DNA of 64,000 bases from Streptococcus suis (GTDB lineage: Bacteria; Bacillota; Bacilli; Lactobacillales; Streptococcaceae). The stretch is from positions 310,001 through 374,000 of the forward strand of contig NZ_JAMWEM010000001.1 in assembly GCF_024509525.1 (NCBI RefSeq), read 5' to 3'. Below, piece after piece: positions 46,739 through 54,572 of the stretch. How positions within the stretch are numbered: the stretch's first letter is position 1; every line of letters starts with the position of its first letter. The notes below the pieces were generated by a model. It was not told the DNA's origin. It searched no databases and saw only the letters and a list, made by a program, of their open reading frames with translations. Made by a program: the position numbers and the translations under genes.

Positions 46739-47761
46739 TTACCAAATTCCCAAGATTGCCTGCCAGACCAGTGTCAACACAGTCACGCCCAGCCAGCAAA
46801 CTAGTCCGACAAAAAGAGCAGCTCTGCCATTTTTCACCAAAGAAAAGACATTTGTTCGCAAGCCAATAGCTGCCATAGCCATGCAAATGAGAAACTTGGA
46901 CAGAGTTTTGAGCGGAGCAAAAAAATCCGTCCCTAATCCAAGATGACCTGCGATTGTAGTCAGCAAACTGGCTAGAATAAAGTACAGAATGAAGGTCGGA
47001 AACCCTGCCAAGAGTGAGGAACTATCTGCCTTAACTCCCTTTCCTCGACTCCGCCAAATCGCCAAGACCGTTGTAATCGGGATAATAGCCAGGGTCCGCG
47101 TCAGCTTGACGGTCACTGCCGTGTCCAAAGTCTGACTGCCTAGGCCGTAAAGACTGTCCCAAGTAGCCGCCGTTGCGGTGACCGACGAGGTGTCATTGAC
47201 CGCCGTTCCAGCGAACATCCCAAAGGCCTGACCCGAATCGGTCGAAAACCCAAGCCAAGTTGCAAAAGTCGGAAAAATCAAGGCCGCCAAGACATTAAAG
47301 AGAAAGATGACCGAGATAGCCTGAGCCACATCCTCATCATCTGCCTGGATAACGGGAGCTGTCGCCGCAATAGCAGACCCTCCACAGATAGAGGTACCTA
47401 CGCCAATCAAGGTCGCCAGATCAGATGAAATGGGCAAGATTTTCCACATCAGAACTGCCAAAATCAAAGCGAAACTAATGGTCGAAAGAATAATTGGCAG
47501 AGATTGGCGACCAACTGCCAATACCGCTGATAAATTTAATCCAAATCCCAAACAAATCACCGCATACTGTAAAATCTTCTTAGAGGTAAAGGTCAAGCCT
47601 GGCTGAAACGCATTTTTCCTTGAAATGTAAGAGTGCAGGCTCATCCCGATTAGAAGGGCAAAAACAGGCCCACCCACTACTGAAAACCAACTCCCTAAGC
47701 ACCAGCTTATTCCAGCCAAGACTAGACAAAGTACCATACCTCTGGCATTTTCCTTAACCAT
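46739..47761 (-). CDS. YeiH/UPF0324 family membrane protein
   Basis: The 340-residue protein has ten or so membrane segments and the family signatures YAVICLGFGLNLSAVL, GVGTSICGGSAIAATAPVI and FAGTAVNDTSSVTATA (PF03601). Members have been suggested to export sulfate or sulfonates, but no function is firmly proven. It follows nine bases after azlD and probably shares its operon. Confidence 0.85.
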   Translation of the reverse strand: MVKENARGMVLCLVLAGISWCLGSWFSVVGGPVFALLIGMSLHSYISRKNAFQPGLTFTSKKILQYAVICLGFGLNLSAVLAVGRQSLPIILSTISFALILAVLMWKILPISSDLATLIGVGTSICGGSAIAATAPVIQADDEDVAQAISVIFLFNVLAALIFPTFATWLGFSTDSGQAFGMFAGTAVNDTSSVTATAATWDSLYGLGSQTLDTAVTVKLTRTLAIIPITTVLAIWRSRGKGVKADSSSLLAGFPTFILYFILASLLTTIAGHLGLGTDFFAPLKTLSKFLICMAMAAIGLRTNVFSLVKNGRAALFVGLVCWLGVTVLTLVWQAILGIW

Positions 47762-47770
47762 AAGTCCCTC

Positions 47771-48097
47771 CTAAAAAAGCAAGCGGAGAGCAGCTGTCGT
47801 CAAGACACCAACCACTACTGCGAAAAGGATATTTTTGGTCCTCAAGACCACCAAAAAGGTCGGAATGAGGGCCAGACTTTCGACAGGGAGAAGGCTGGGA
47901 AGGGATCCCACCTTTTCGTCCATGATGCTGGACAGGGTCAATGCAAAGATAATGGTGATGGGTAGAAAGCTGAGAAATTTCACCAACTTTGGAGGCAGGG
48001 ATTTGTTCTGCGTCAGGACAAAAGGCAGGACGCGTGGCAGCCAGGTCACCAGGGCCGCCGCCAGAATAATCAATAGAATACTAGTTTTTATCATCAA
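47771..48097 (-). CDS. azlD: AzlD-type branched-chain amino acid export subunit
   Basis: The 108-residue, four-segment membrane protein pairs with AzlC to export branched-chain amino acids. It contains TWLPRVLPFVL and KFLSFLPITIIFALT, typical of the family. It overlaps the end of azlC by 17 bases, implying translational coupling. Confidence 0.85.
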   Translation of the reverse strand: MMIKTSILLIILAAALVTWLPRVLPFVLTQNKSLPPKLVKFLSFLPITIIFALTLSSIMDEKVGSLPSLLPVESLALIPTFLVVLRTKNILFAVVVGVLTTAALRLLF

Positions 48098-48782
48098 TCA
48101 TCACCCCCACAAAACAGCCCAAGAGCGTTGCCAGAAGCACCGCAACATAGGACGACACTAGCACAGACAGACCGACATAGGCTAGACCAACCGTCAGCAA
48201 AATCAAGCCGATCTTTTTCAACGGAATGGTCCGAGCCATAGCCTCCAGCTGACCTGAAAAAATCCCGACAAACATAGCAACCAAGGCAAAATCTAAACCA
48301 AACTGCTCTGGATTTGGAATCAGCCCACCAATCAGATTACCCAAAATGGTAAAGGTTACCCAAGAAGCGTAGCTCGCAAAGTTGTTGCCGTACATCCAGC
48401 TTGGTGCAATCTGCTTGTCCTCAATGTGCTTACGGAGCAGCACCGCATAGGACTCATCCGTCACAAAAGAGCCAATCAGGATATTGGAGCCCAGACTGTT
48501 GCCCTGAAAAATGGTCGTCGTATGCAGGCACATGAGAAAATTCCGCAGATTGACAAAGAAAACCGTCACCGCAATCGACACTAATGGAGCCCCTGCCAAA
48601 ATCATAGCACACATGACAAATTGGGCACTTCCTGCATAGACCAAAAGGCTCATCAGCCCCATTTCCACCGCAGAAATGCCAGCATTGACCGATACGACAC
48701 CGCAGGCTAGGCCAATACTGGCATAGCCCAGAGCTGTTGGGATAGCATCCCGCAAGCCCTCACGAAAATCCTGTACTTTCAT
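48081..48782 (-). CDS. azlC: AzlC-type branched-chain amino acid exporter
   Basis: The 233-residue membrane protein begins MKVQDFREGLRDAIPTALGY and has LVYAGSAQFVMCAMI and FVTDESYAVL, the AzlC/YgaZ signatures. With AzlD it forms an exporter for excess leucine, isoleucine or valine. It is the first gene of the azlC-azlD-yeiH-type operon, with GGAGAG before the start. Confidence 0.88.
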   Translation of the reverse strand: MKVQDFREGLRDAIPTALGYASIGLACGVVSVNAGISAVEMGLMSLLVYAGSAQFVMCAMILAGAPLVSIAVTVFFVNLRNFLMCLHTTTIFQGNSLGSNILIGSFVTDESYAVLLRKHIEDKQIAPSWMYGNNFASYASWVTFTILGNLIGGLIPNPEQFGLDFALVAMFVGIFSGQLEAMARTIPLKKIGLILLTVGLAYVGLSVLVSSYVAVLLATLLGCFVGVMIDDKN

Positions 48783-48866
48783 CTTCTCTCCTTTGAAATC
48801 AAGTTATATCATTCTAGTATAGGAGACAATCTCTCCCTCGTCAATAACAAATTGGTACATCATTAG

Positions 48867-48892
48867 AAAAAGCTGGGCATCAAAATCCAGCT
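48867..48892 (-). terminator. Terminator of tsaB-rimI-tsaD
   Basis: AGCTGG pairs with CCAGCT around a ten-base loop, followed by TTTTTC on the minus strand, just past the tsaD stop codon. Confidence 0.7.
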
Positions 48893-48901
48893 GCTTCCTT
48901 C

Positions 48902-49909
48902 TTACAAATTCTCAAAAGCCAAACTTGGCTTAGCATTGAGGTCCCAGCCAGCAAGGTTTTCCTTATTGTACTCGCTGACCGCTGCCAAGGCAATCATGCC
49001 AGCATTGTCACCGCAGAGTCGAAGCGGGGGAATGATGACCTCCACATCGGTGACTTCAGCCGCCAACCGCTCTCGCAAGCCCTGATTGGCTGCCACACCG
49101 CCCGCTACCACCAAGGTCTTGACAGGGTATTTCTCCAAGGCCTTCTTGGTCTTGGCCATAAGAATGTCCATGACACAGGCTTGGAAGGAAGCTGACAGGT
49201 CCGCATTGGACAAGGTTTCCCCTTTCTGCTGGGCATTGTGGTAGAGGTTGATAAAGGCAGATTTCAAACCTGAGAAAGAAAACTCCAGATTATCCTCTTT
49301 AATCATAGCCCGAGGGAAGTCATAAATGTCTTGCCCCTCATGTGCCAATTCGTCAATCACCCGACCAGCTGGATAGGGCAGGCCCATGACCCGCCCCACC
49401 TTATCATAGGCTTCGCCGACCGCATCATCTCGCGTTTCACCGACAATCTTGTAGTCGCCCGCCTCTGACACATAGACCAATTCTGTGTGTCCACCGCTGA
49501 CCAAGAGGGCCAAGAGCGGAAACTCCAACTCCTTGACCGCACGCGCCGCCATCAAATGCCCTGCCATGTGGTTGACAGGAATGAGCGGCAGACCGTTAGC
49601 CCAAGCAAAAGCCTTGGCAGCCGAAATCCCAACTAGCAAGGCGCCAACCAAGCCAGGCCCATAGGTCACAGCCACAGCCGTCAAGTCCTCTGCCGTCACT
49701 TCCGCCTCCAACAAGGCCTCCTCGATACAGGCCGTTATCACTTCCACATGGTGACGGCTGGCCACTTCAGGCACCACCCCACCAAACCGCTGGTGGCTGG
49801 CAATCTGGCTGGCAATGACATTGGACAAAAGTTCCGCCTCATTGCGCAAAACAGCCACTGAGGTCTCGTCACAGGAGGTCTCAATCGCCAAAATCAATCT
49901 ATCTTTCAT
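48902..49909 (-). CDS. tsaD: tRNA N6-threonylcarbamoyladenosine transferase TsaD
   Basis: The 335-residue catalytic subunit attaches threonylcarbamoyl to A37 of ANN-decoding tRNAs, working with TsaB (and TsaE, TsaC elsewhere). It has [11 protein letters not shown], the metal-binding histidines 114 and 118 in HMAGHLMAA, and [14 protein letters not shown] use the ATG at 49909; a GTG directly before it is in frame. The start overlaps the end of rimI. Confidence 0.96.
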   Translation of the reverse strand: MKDRLILAIETSCDETSVAVLRNEAELLSNVIASQIASHQRFGGVVPEVASRHHVEVITACIEEALLEAEVTAEDLTAVAVTYGPGLVGALLVGISAAKAFAWANGLPLIPVNHMAGHLMAARAVKELEFPLLALLVSGGHTELVYVSEAGDYKIVGETRDDAVGEAYDKVGRVMGLPYPAGRVIDELAHEGQDIYDFPRAMIKEDNLEFSFSGLKSAFINLYHNAQQKGETLSNADLSASFQACVMDILMAKTKKALEKYPVKTLVVAGGVAANQGLRERLAAEVTDVEVIIPPLRLCGDNAGMIALAAVSEYNKENLAGWDLNAKPSLAFENL

Positions 49910-50339
49910 CACGTTCTCTCTTCATTATCACCGCGTCCTCGACAGGATGGCGGTAGTAGTCTTTTCGTTTTCCTATTTTGGTAAAATGCTGGCGTGTATA
50001 GAGGGCCTGAGCTGCACTGTTAGACTCCCTCACTTCGAGGAAGATGTCCCCCTCCCAGTCCATCACAGCAGCCATCAGTAGACTGGCGATTCCCAACCTC
50101 TGAAAATCAGCCTTGACAGCAATCTGCAAGATTTCCATCTCATCCAGCACCGTCTGAACAGCCAAAAATCCGACCAATTCCTGACCTTTATAGGCCAGAT
50201 AGTAGTCCTCATCCTGACTAGACATGCTAGAGGCAATCTGTTCCAAGGTCCAAGGCGATTGCTCATAGACCGACTCCATGACTGCCAACACAGCTTCCGC
50301 TAGATTTTCCTGACCGTCGTAGTGTTTAATTTTTATCAT
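49899..50339 (-). CDS. rimI: RimI-like GNAT N-acetyltransferase
   Basis: The 146-residue GNAT protein has the acetyl-CoA loop [13 protein letters not shown] and ends with [13 protein letters not shown], as in RimI, which acetylates the N-terminus of ribosomal protein S18. It sits between tsaB and tsaD with overlapping stop/start codons on both sides, the common Firmicutes order. Confidence 0.92.
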   Translation of the reverse strand: MIKIKHYDGQENLAEAVLAVMESVYEQSPWTLEQIASSMSSQDEDYYLAYKGQELVGFLAVQTVLDEMEILQIAVKADFQRLGIASLLMAAVMDWEGDIFLEVRESNSAAQALYTRQHFTKIGKRKDYYRHPVEDAVIMKRERDER

Positions 50340-51019
50340 ACACGCTTGATATAACTTTCTGAGCCAGCTTGGTTGTCCTTGAGCCAGTTTTCCTCCGCCT
50401 CTACTCGCTTGAGATAGTTGGGCTCAAAGCTGGTGACATCTACTGCTGGCAAGCCTTGACCAAGCACCGCCAACTGATAGGCAGACGGCAGACTGGCTTG
50501 ATACTGAGCACTTGGTAGAGCTTGTTCGATTTGCTCGATAAAGTTTTCTACTTCGCCAACAAAGGTGATGTTTTCCTTGCCAGACAGACTAGAAAGCAAG
50601 TCTTCAAAAGACCAGTACTTATCCGCCTCGACTGATCTGCCATTTTCAAAGACACCTGCATAGACGCAGTTACGGCGGGCATCAATGAGAGGCACCACCA
50701 GACCCGTCAGGCTAGGAGGAACCAGAGACTGAAGACTGGATAGCCCCACCAAGTCAATCTTGAGGGTGTAGGCCAGGGTCTTGGCAGTCGCCACCGCCAC
50801 CCGCAGACCCGTGTAGGAGCCAGGTCCCTGAGCGACCACAATCCGATTCAGGTCTTTGGGCGTCCAGCCTACCTGAGCCACCAAAAAATCGACCACAGGC
50901 ATGAGACTGATACTATGATTTTTCTTGACAGCCAACAGGGTTTCCGCCTGCAAACGACCGTCCTCCACCAAGGCAACCGAAAGAGCCTGATTGGAGCTGT
51001 CTAAAGCTAGTATTTTCAT
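50336..51019 (-). CDS. tsaB: tRNA t6A synthesis protein TsaB
   Basis: The 227-residue protein scaffolds TsaD in t6A synthesis. It begins MKILALDSSNQALSVAL, and contains AQGPGSYTGLRVAVATAK and PLIDARRNCVYAG. I chose the ATG at 51019 with AGGAG upstream, not an in-frame start eight codons earlier. The stop codon overlaps the rimI start. Its promoter must lie in or beside the RUP-like repeat upstream. Confidence 0.95.
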   Translation of the reverse strand: MKILALDSSNQALSVALVEDGRLQAETLLAVKKNHSISLMPVVDFLVAQVGWTPKDLNRIVVAQGPGSYTGLRVAVATAKTLAYTLKIDLVGLSSLQSLVPPSLTGLVVPLIDARRNCVYAGVFENGRSVEADKYWSFEDLLSSLSGKENITFVGEVENFIEQIEQALPSAQYQASLPSAYQLAVLGQGLPAVDVTSFEPNYLKRVEAEENWLKDNQAGSESYIKRV

Positions 51020-51036
51020 CTTCTCCTCTTTCCTTA

Positions 51037-51241
51037 TACTCAATGAAAATCAAAATCAGACTAGCTCCAAAGGTTTGGGGAACCTTTGGAGGTTGGAGAT
51101 AGAGCGAACGTAGTTCGTTTCTACTTAGCAGATAGAACCCTGTTACTATTTTGTTTCAAGGTAACAGGCTGAAAGGCTCCACTGGAGCCTCTCACTCATC
51201 AAATCAAGTCAACAACGTCTGATTTTGATTTTCGAAGAGTA
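51037..51241. repeat. RUP-like repeat upstream of tsaB
   Basis: The ends TACTCAATGAAAATCAAAA and its inverted copy TTTTGATTTTCGAAGAGTA bracket 205 bases with an internal hairpin (CCAAAGGTTTGGGGAACCTTTGG). The layout matches the RUP family derived from IS630-type elements. It fills the interval between the ABC transporter terminator and tsaB; its edge supplies a possible -10 (GAGTATAAG) for tsaB. Confidence 0.8.
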
Positions 51242-51292
51242 TTTCAATGCTACTCTCTATTGTAAGCCATCTTGGATATTTTTTCAAATAAT

Positions 51293-51320
51293 GAAAAGAC
51301 TGGGTTGTGATTTCCCAGTC
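51293..51320 (-). terminator. Terminator of the ABC half-transporter gene
   Basis: GACTGGG pairs with CCCAGTC around a nine-base loop, with TTTTC next on the minus strand, three bases past the stop codon. Confidence 0.75.
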
Positions 51321-51322
51321 AG

Positions 51323-52912
51323 TCATTCTTCTCTTTTCAACTCTACTATCTGATCATACTGAATATCCTCATCGATATGGTGGGCAATTTCCAATATCAT
51401 AATCGGTAAAGAATGTAGGAGTTTGCGAACAGCCTTGCCATTTTTCTCATCCAAGGCTGCCGTTACCTCATCTGCTAGGAGAATATCCTTCTTCCGCAGG
51501 AGGAAACGAGCAATTTCCAGACGGACCCGTTGACCACCTGAGATATTATCACCGTTATTTTCTACCTTCACATTAAGAATATCTGAAAACTCATCAAGAA
51601 GCCCAACCTGTCCCAGAACATCCAAGAGTTCTTGGTCTGTAAAATCATCCCCCAAGGTCAGATTGTAACGAATAGTATCGCTAAATAAAAACGGACTTTG
51701 GCTAATCAGACCGATATTACCCTGAAAATCCTCTCGCTCCTGACCACCAGCCTCCGTCACATAAACACGACCTACATCCGCTGTTTCTTGCCCTAGCAAA
51801 ATCCGAAAGAGCGTTGTTTTACCAGAACCACTGGCACCTTTGATTAAGACCTTTTCTCCCATCTTGAAGAAAACATTCAGACCAGCAAACAGTTGCTTAT
51901 CGCCATAGGATTTAGCTAAATCTTTCATATTTAAGCCCTGAATGTCAGACAGATGACTTTCTTTACGCTCCACAAAATCAGGCTCTGTTTCCAAAATACC
52001 AAAGATTTTATCTGCAAGATCATGGGCACCTTGGATATGAACTGAAAGATACATCAAATTCTGAATAGGACCTACTAACTGGTCTGACGCAATATACATG
52101 GTGACCAAGTTTGCAACAGTAATATTTTCTCCATTTGAAATCAAATAAAAACCGACAGCAACAGGTAAAATCTGACTGATGAATTCCATAAAACCATTAC
52201 AAAAGTAAACAATATTATGGGTAAAGCAAAATCGCTGAATAGCAACTTGATAGTCTTGCATGACCGCAAATACACGTTGAAAACTGCGGTCCATATTTTG
52301 ATTGACAAGAAGAGTTTCACTTCCATGAACGCTATCAGAGACCTCCTCGTGAACTTTTGTCCGAAGGTCAGAATATTCTTTACCAGCATCCTTGAAACGT
52401 CTATTCATTAAAAATTGTGGCAAAGGACGTAAAATCGTAAATCCAACAAAAATTGCCCCTAACATAAAATTTTGCATCAAAATATAGATAGAGGTGACTA
52501 AGGTAACAAATGCCCAACTTAAAGCGGTATTGATAGGCTCTAGATAGGTATCTCCCAAGACTTCCATATCCTGAGTGAGCAAGGTAATCTTGTCATTCTG
52601 ACTAAACTTTGGATTGGCAATCACTTTTCGAAAGAGGGACGAACGAATACCGTTTTGAATCTCTCTCCGAAAAACATTATGTGCATGATTAGCTAATAGC
52701 ATAAAGCTATACACCACAAAATAAACGGACAGACCATAGACCAATAATTGCCAAATTTTCCCATAACTCAATCCGTGTTCATCTAGTTGTAAAATTTTTG
52801 ATAAGACTAAAGGTTGAACCAGTACAACACCACCATTGACAAATCGACCTACAATCACTAACCATTTCTGCTTTTTGTCAATGTAACGATAAATTCCAAG
52901 AATTCTCTTCAT
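51323..52912 (-). CDS. ABC transporter, fused membrane and ATPase domains
   Basis: The 529-residue half-transporter has six membrane segments (about residues 20-300) and a C-terminal ATPase with Walker A IKGASGSGKTTLFR, signature NISGGQRVRLEIAR and Walker B DILLADEVTAALD. It resembles exporters of peptides or lipids and would act as a homodimer. The ATG at 52912 has GGAGG upstream; a longer frame to 52951 lacks it. Its promoter region is shared, divergently, with the small peptide gene at 53071-53181, and an Rgg regulator follows, so it may export or be induced by the peptide. The true cargo is unknown. Confidence 0.88.
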   Translation of the reverse strand: MKRILGIYRYIDKKQKWLVIVGRFVNGGVVLVQPLVLSKILQLDEHGLSYGKIWQLLVYGLSVYFVVYSFMLLANHAHNVFRREIQNGIRSSLFRKVIANPKFSQNDKITLLTQDMEVLGDTYLEPINTALSWAFVTLVTSIYILMQNFMLGAIFVGFTILRPLPQFLMNRRFKDAGKEYSDLRTKVHEEVSDSVHGSETLLVNQNMDRSFQRVFAVMQDYQVAIQRFCFTHNIVYFCNGFMEFISQILPVAVGFYLISNGENITVANLVTMYIASDQLVGPIQNLMYLSVHIQGAHDLADKIFGILETEPDFVERKESHLSDIQGLNMKDLAKSYGDKQLFAGLNVFFKMGEKVLIKGASGSGKTTLFRILLGQETADVGRVYVTEAGGQEREDFQGNIGLISQSPFLFSDTIRYNLTLGDDFTDQELLDVLGQVGLLDEFSDILNVKVENNGDNISGGQRVRLEIARFLLRKKDILLADEVTAALDEKNGKAVRKLLHSLPIMILEIAHHIDEDIQYDQIVELKREE

Positions 52913-52981
52913 AATCAACCTCCAATAGCAAAAAGTGTACTCTTTAGTCATTATTTTAATACACTTAATGCATTGTCATTG

Positions 52982-53019
52982 AAACTTGCGAATATGTAAT
53001 TTTGTAAATTTTCAAGTTT
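52982..53019. promoter_or_regulatory. Inverted repeat at the peptide promoter, candidate Rgg operator
   Basis: AAACTTG (52982-52988) is inverted as CAAGTTT (53013-53019), the second arm touching the -35 region of the peptide promoter. It lies between the divergent promoters of the peptide and the ABC gene. Rgg-activated pheromone promoters carry a dyad in this position; assignment is by analogy. Confidence 0.45.
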
Positions 53020-53045
53020 AGGATATGCAAAAAATCAGTTATACT
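53017..53045 (+). promoter_or_regulatory. Promoter of the small peptide gene
   Basis: TATACT (53040-53045) is preceded at 17 bases by a poor -35 (TTTAGG), as expected for a promoter that needs an activator. The ATG of the peptide gene is 25 bases downstream. Confidence 0.5.
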
Positions 53046-53070
53046 GAAAATAAAAACGAGGTACAAAGCC

Positions 53071-53181
53071 ATGAAACAGAAAGTTGTATATATTATTTTC
53101 GCTATCTCACTATCACTTCCAATAGTAATCGACACCTTATCAAAATCACTTCCTCCTGTTCCTATCACTTTTCATCTATAA
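53071..53181 (+). CDS. 36-residue peptide, candidate Rgg pheromone precursor
   Basis: The short frame has ATG at 53071, GAGG nine bases upstream, and TAA at 53179. The product has a lysine-bearing N-terminus (MKQK), a hydrophobic stretch VVYIIFAISLSLPIVI, then DTLSKS and the tail LPPVPITFHL. This is the build of secreted, processed streptococcal signalling peptides (SHP, ComS, RtgS types), though the C-terminus matches none I know. It converges on the rgg gene with a 17-base overlap of the 3' ends, an arrangement found in some Rgg/SHP pairs. It is unannotated by size; function is inferred from context only. Confidence 0.5.
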   Translation: MKQKVVYIIFAISLSLPIVIDTLSKSLPPVPITFHL

Positions 53182-54037
53182 GTCTTAAAAAATGAACCCG
53201 GATAATCGAAGCTGTCTGATCATCTATCAATTCCTGTATAGATTGAATGTAGGTTTCGATTATCTCTTTTTCTTTGTCTGAACGACCATTTTCGATATAG
53301 TCCAATAGCAGACGATAATAGCGAGCCATTATCTTTACAAAGGTATCTTTAAAACTAATCATAGACTCCATTTTATCTAAGTAATAGGAAACTTGAGAGT
53401 ATATTCCTCTATCAAATAATTCCGAAATCGTATTGAGTAACGTAGATTTTATAAGTTCCTGATGTTTCCTAAGTTTATTAAAAGATTTTTCTTCCTTACA
53501 TAAGTCATGAGCAAAATACAATAACATCCGATTATTCAACAACATCTGTGCATTCATAAATAGATAAAGCTCAAAACTTGTCCACTCCTCAATAGCAAAG
53601 AGATAATCTGAGAGAAACTTCCTATCCTCCTCGTCAAAATCAGTTCGTCCATCTAAGGCAGCCAGCGCCACCTTGATGACTATTCCATTTAACCGAGCAT
53701 AGAGTTCGCCCTCAGCTTTCAAGAGGTCTGACTCCAACAAAGCCTCTAGCCCATCCCTATCCTGTCGGTAATACAAATCTGAAATCAGATTAGCCAGCTC
53801 AATATGAGGCGCTTCCTTGTAACCATGGTATTTATAGGTGAACTCCTCCATGGTCATGTTGATACCCTCGACAGCCACAATCAACTTATCCGCTGCCAAC
53901 ATGGACTTGCCCGATTCAAAGCGTGATAGCTGGGCTGCTGTAAAGTCTCCACCGACAACATCCTTTTGCTTAACCAAGCGAGAATTTCGGAGTTCCCTGT
54001 AAAATTCGCCTAAACTCATTTGTGGTACTGTACCCAT
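53165..54037 (-). CDS. Rgg/GadR/MutR-family transcriptional regulator
   Basis: The 290-residue protein has an N-terminal XRE helix-turn-helix (LGEFYRELRNSRLVKQKDVVGGDFTAAQLSRFESGKS, residues 9-45) and a long helical C-terminal peptide-binding domain of the Rgg type. Rgg proteins bind imported peptides through Opp and switch target promoters. ATG 54037 has GGGG eight bases upstream. The convergent peptide gene overlaps its 3' end and the ABC gene lies beyond it; these are the natural candidates for ligand and target. Confidence 0.88.
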   Translation of the reverse strand: MGTVPQMSLGEFYRELRNSRLVKQKDVVGGDFTAAQLSRFESGKSMLAADKLIVAVEGINMTMEEFTYKYHGYKEAPHIELANLISDLYYRQDRDGLEALLESDLLKAEGELYARLNGIVIKVALAALDGRTDFDEEDRKFLSDYLFAIEEWTSFELYLFMNAQMLLNNRMLLYFAHDLCKEEKSFNKLRKHQELIKSTLLNTISELFDRGIYSQVSYYLDKMESMISFKDTFVKIMARYYRLLLDYIENGRSDKEKEIIETYIQSIQELIDDQTASIIRVHFLRLIDEK

Positions 54038-54184
54038 GACTCATCCCCTTTCTCGATGCATTAAAATTCCACTTCCATTTATTATAATATCCAAATATAT
54101 TTTTGTCAATTTCACTTATTATTCTGCCAAATGACTGCTTGTTTCTGAAAATCATGACACTTTTCCATTTTCTTGCCATCCTCT

Positions 54185-54213
54185 TTTACCATTAGCCTAT
54201 TTTATGGTATAAT
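54185..54213 (+). promoter_or_regulatory. Promoter of rpoY-rnjA
   Basis: TTTACC (54185-54190), 17 bases, and TATAAT (54208-54213) preceded by TGG. The transcript starts about 115 bases before rpoY. Confidence 0.8.
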
Positions 54214-54270
54214 GAAGAGTAACATTTAGACTGAATAAATTGACAACTCTAGAAAATTGAATAGATAATA

Positions 54271-54300
54271 CCAAGCAGAATAGCTGTTTGGGGCTTTTTT
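54271..54300 (+). terminator. Leader terminator (attenuator) before rpoY-rnjA
   Basis: CCAAGCAG pairs with CTGTTTGG (one wobble) around AATAG and is followed by GGCTTTTTT, some 40 bases before the rpoY start and 60 bases after the promoter. It can only act on the operon's own leader transcript. Confidence 0.75.
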
Positions 54301-54338
54301 CATAGTTGCCAGTCAAAAAGAAAGGAACTATACTACAC

Positions 54339-54569
54339 ATGATTTATAAAGTATTCTATCAAGAATCAAAAATTAGCCCACGTCGCGAGCAAACACGCGC
54401 TCTTTATCTAGACATCGATGCTGCATCAGAATTGGAAGGTCGTATTATCGCGCGTGAATTGGTGGAAACCAACCGCCCTGAATACAACATCGAATTTATC
54501 GACCTCTTATCAGACAATCATCTTGAATACGAGAAAGAGCACGCAGATTTCAAAATTACGGAGTTTTAA
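54339..54569 (+). CDS. rpoY: RNA polymerase epsilon subunit RpoY
   Basis: The 76-residue protein ([20 protein letters not shown]) is the small epsilon subunit of Firmicutes RNA polymerase (formerly DUF1447), located near the DNA cleft. AAAGGAAC lies before the ATG at 54339; a start 11 codons upstream has no ribosome site and falls in the leader. It precedes rnjA by three bases, its usual partner. Confidence 0.94.
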   Translation: MIYKVFYQESKISPRREQTRALYLDIDAASELEGRIIARELVETNRPEYNIEFIDLLSDNHLEYEKEHADFKITEF

Positions 54570-54572
54570 TCC

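Noticed and set aside
52965-53168. 67-codon frame antisense to the small peptide gene
   Set aside because: It lacks a ribosome binding site and covers the divergent promoters; the plus-strand frame has both a ribosome site and a -10 box.
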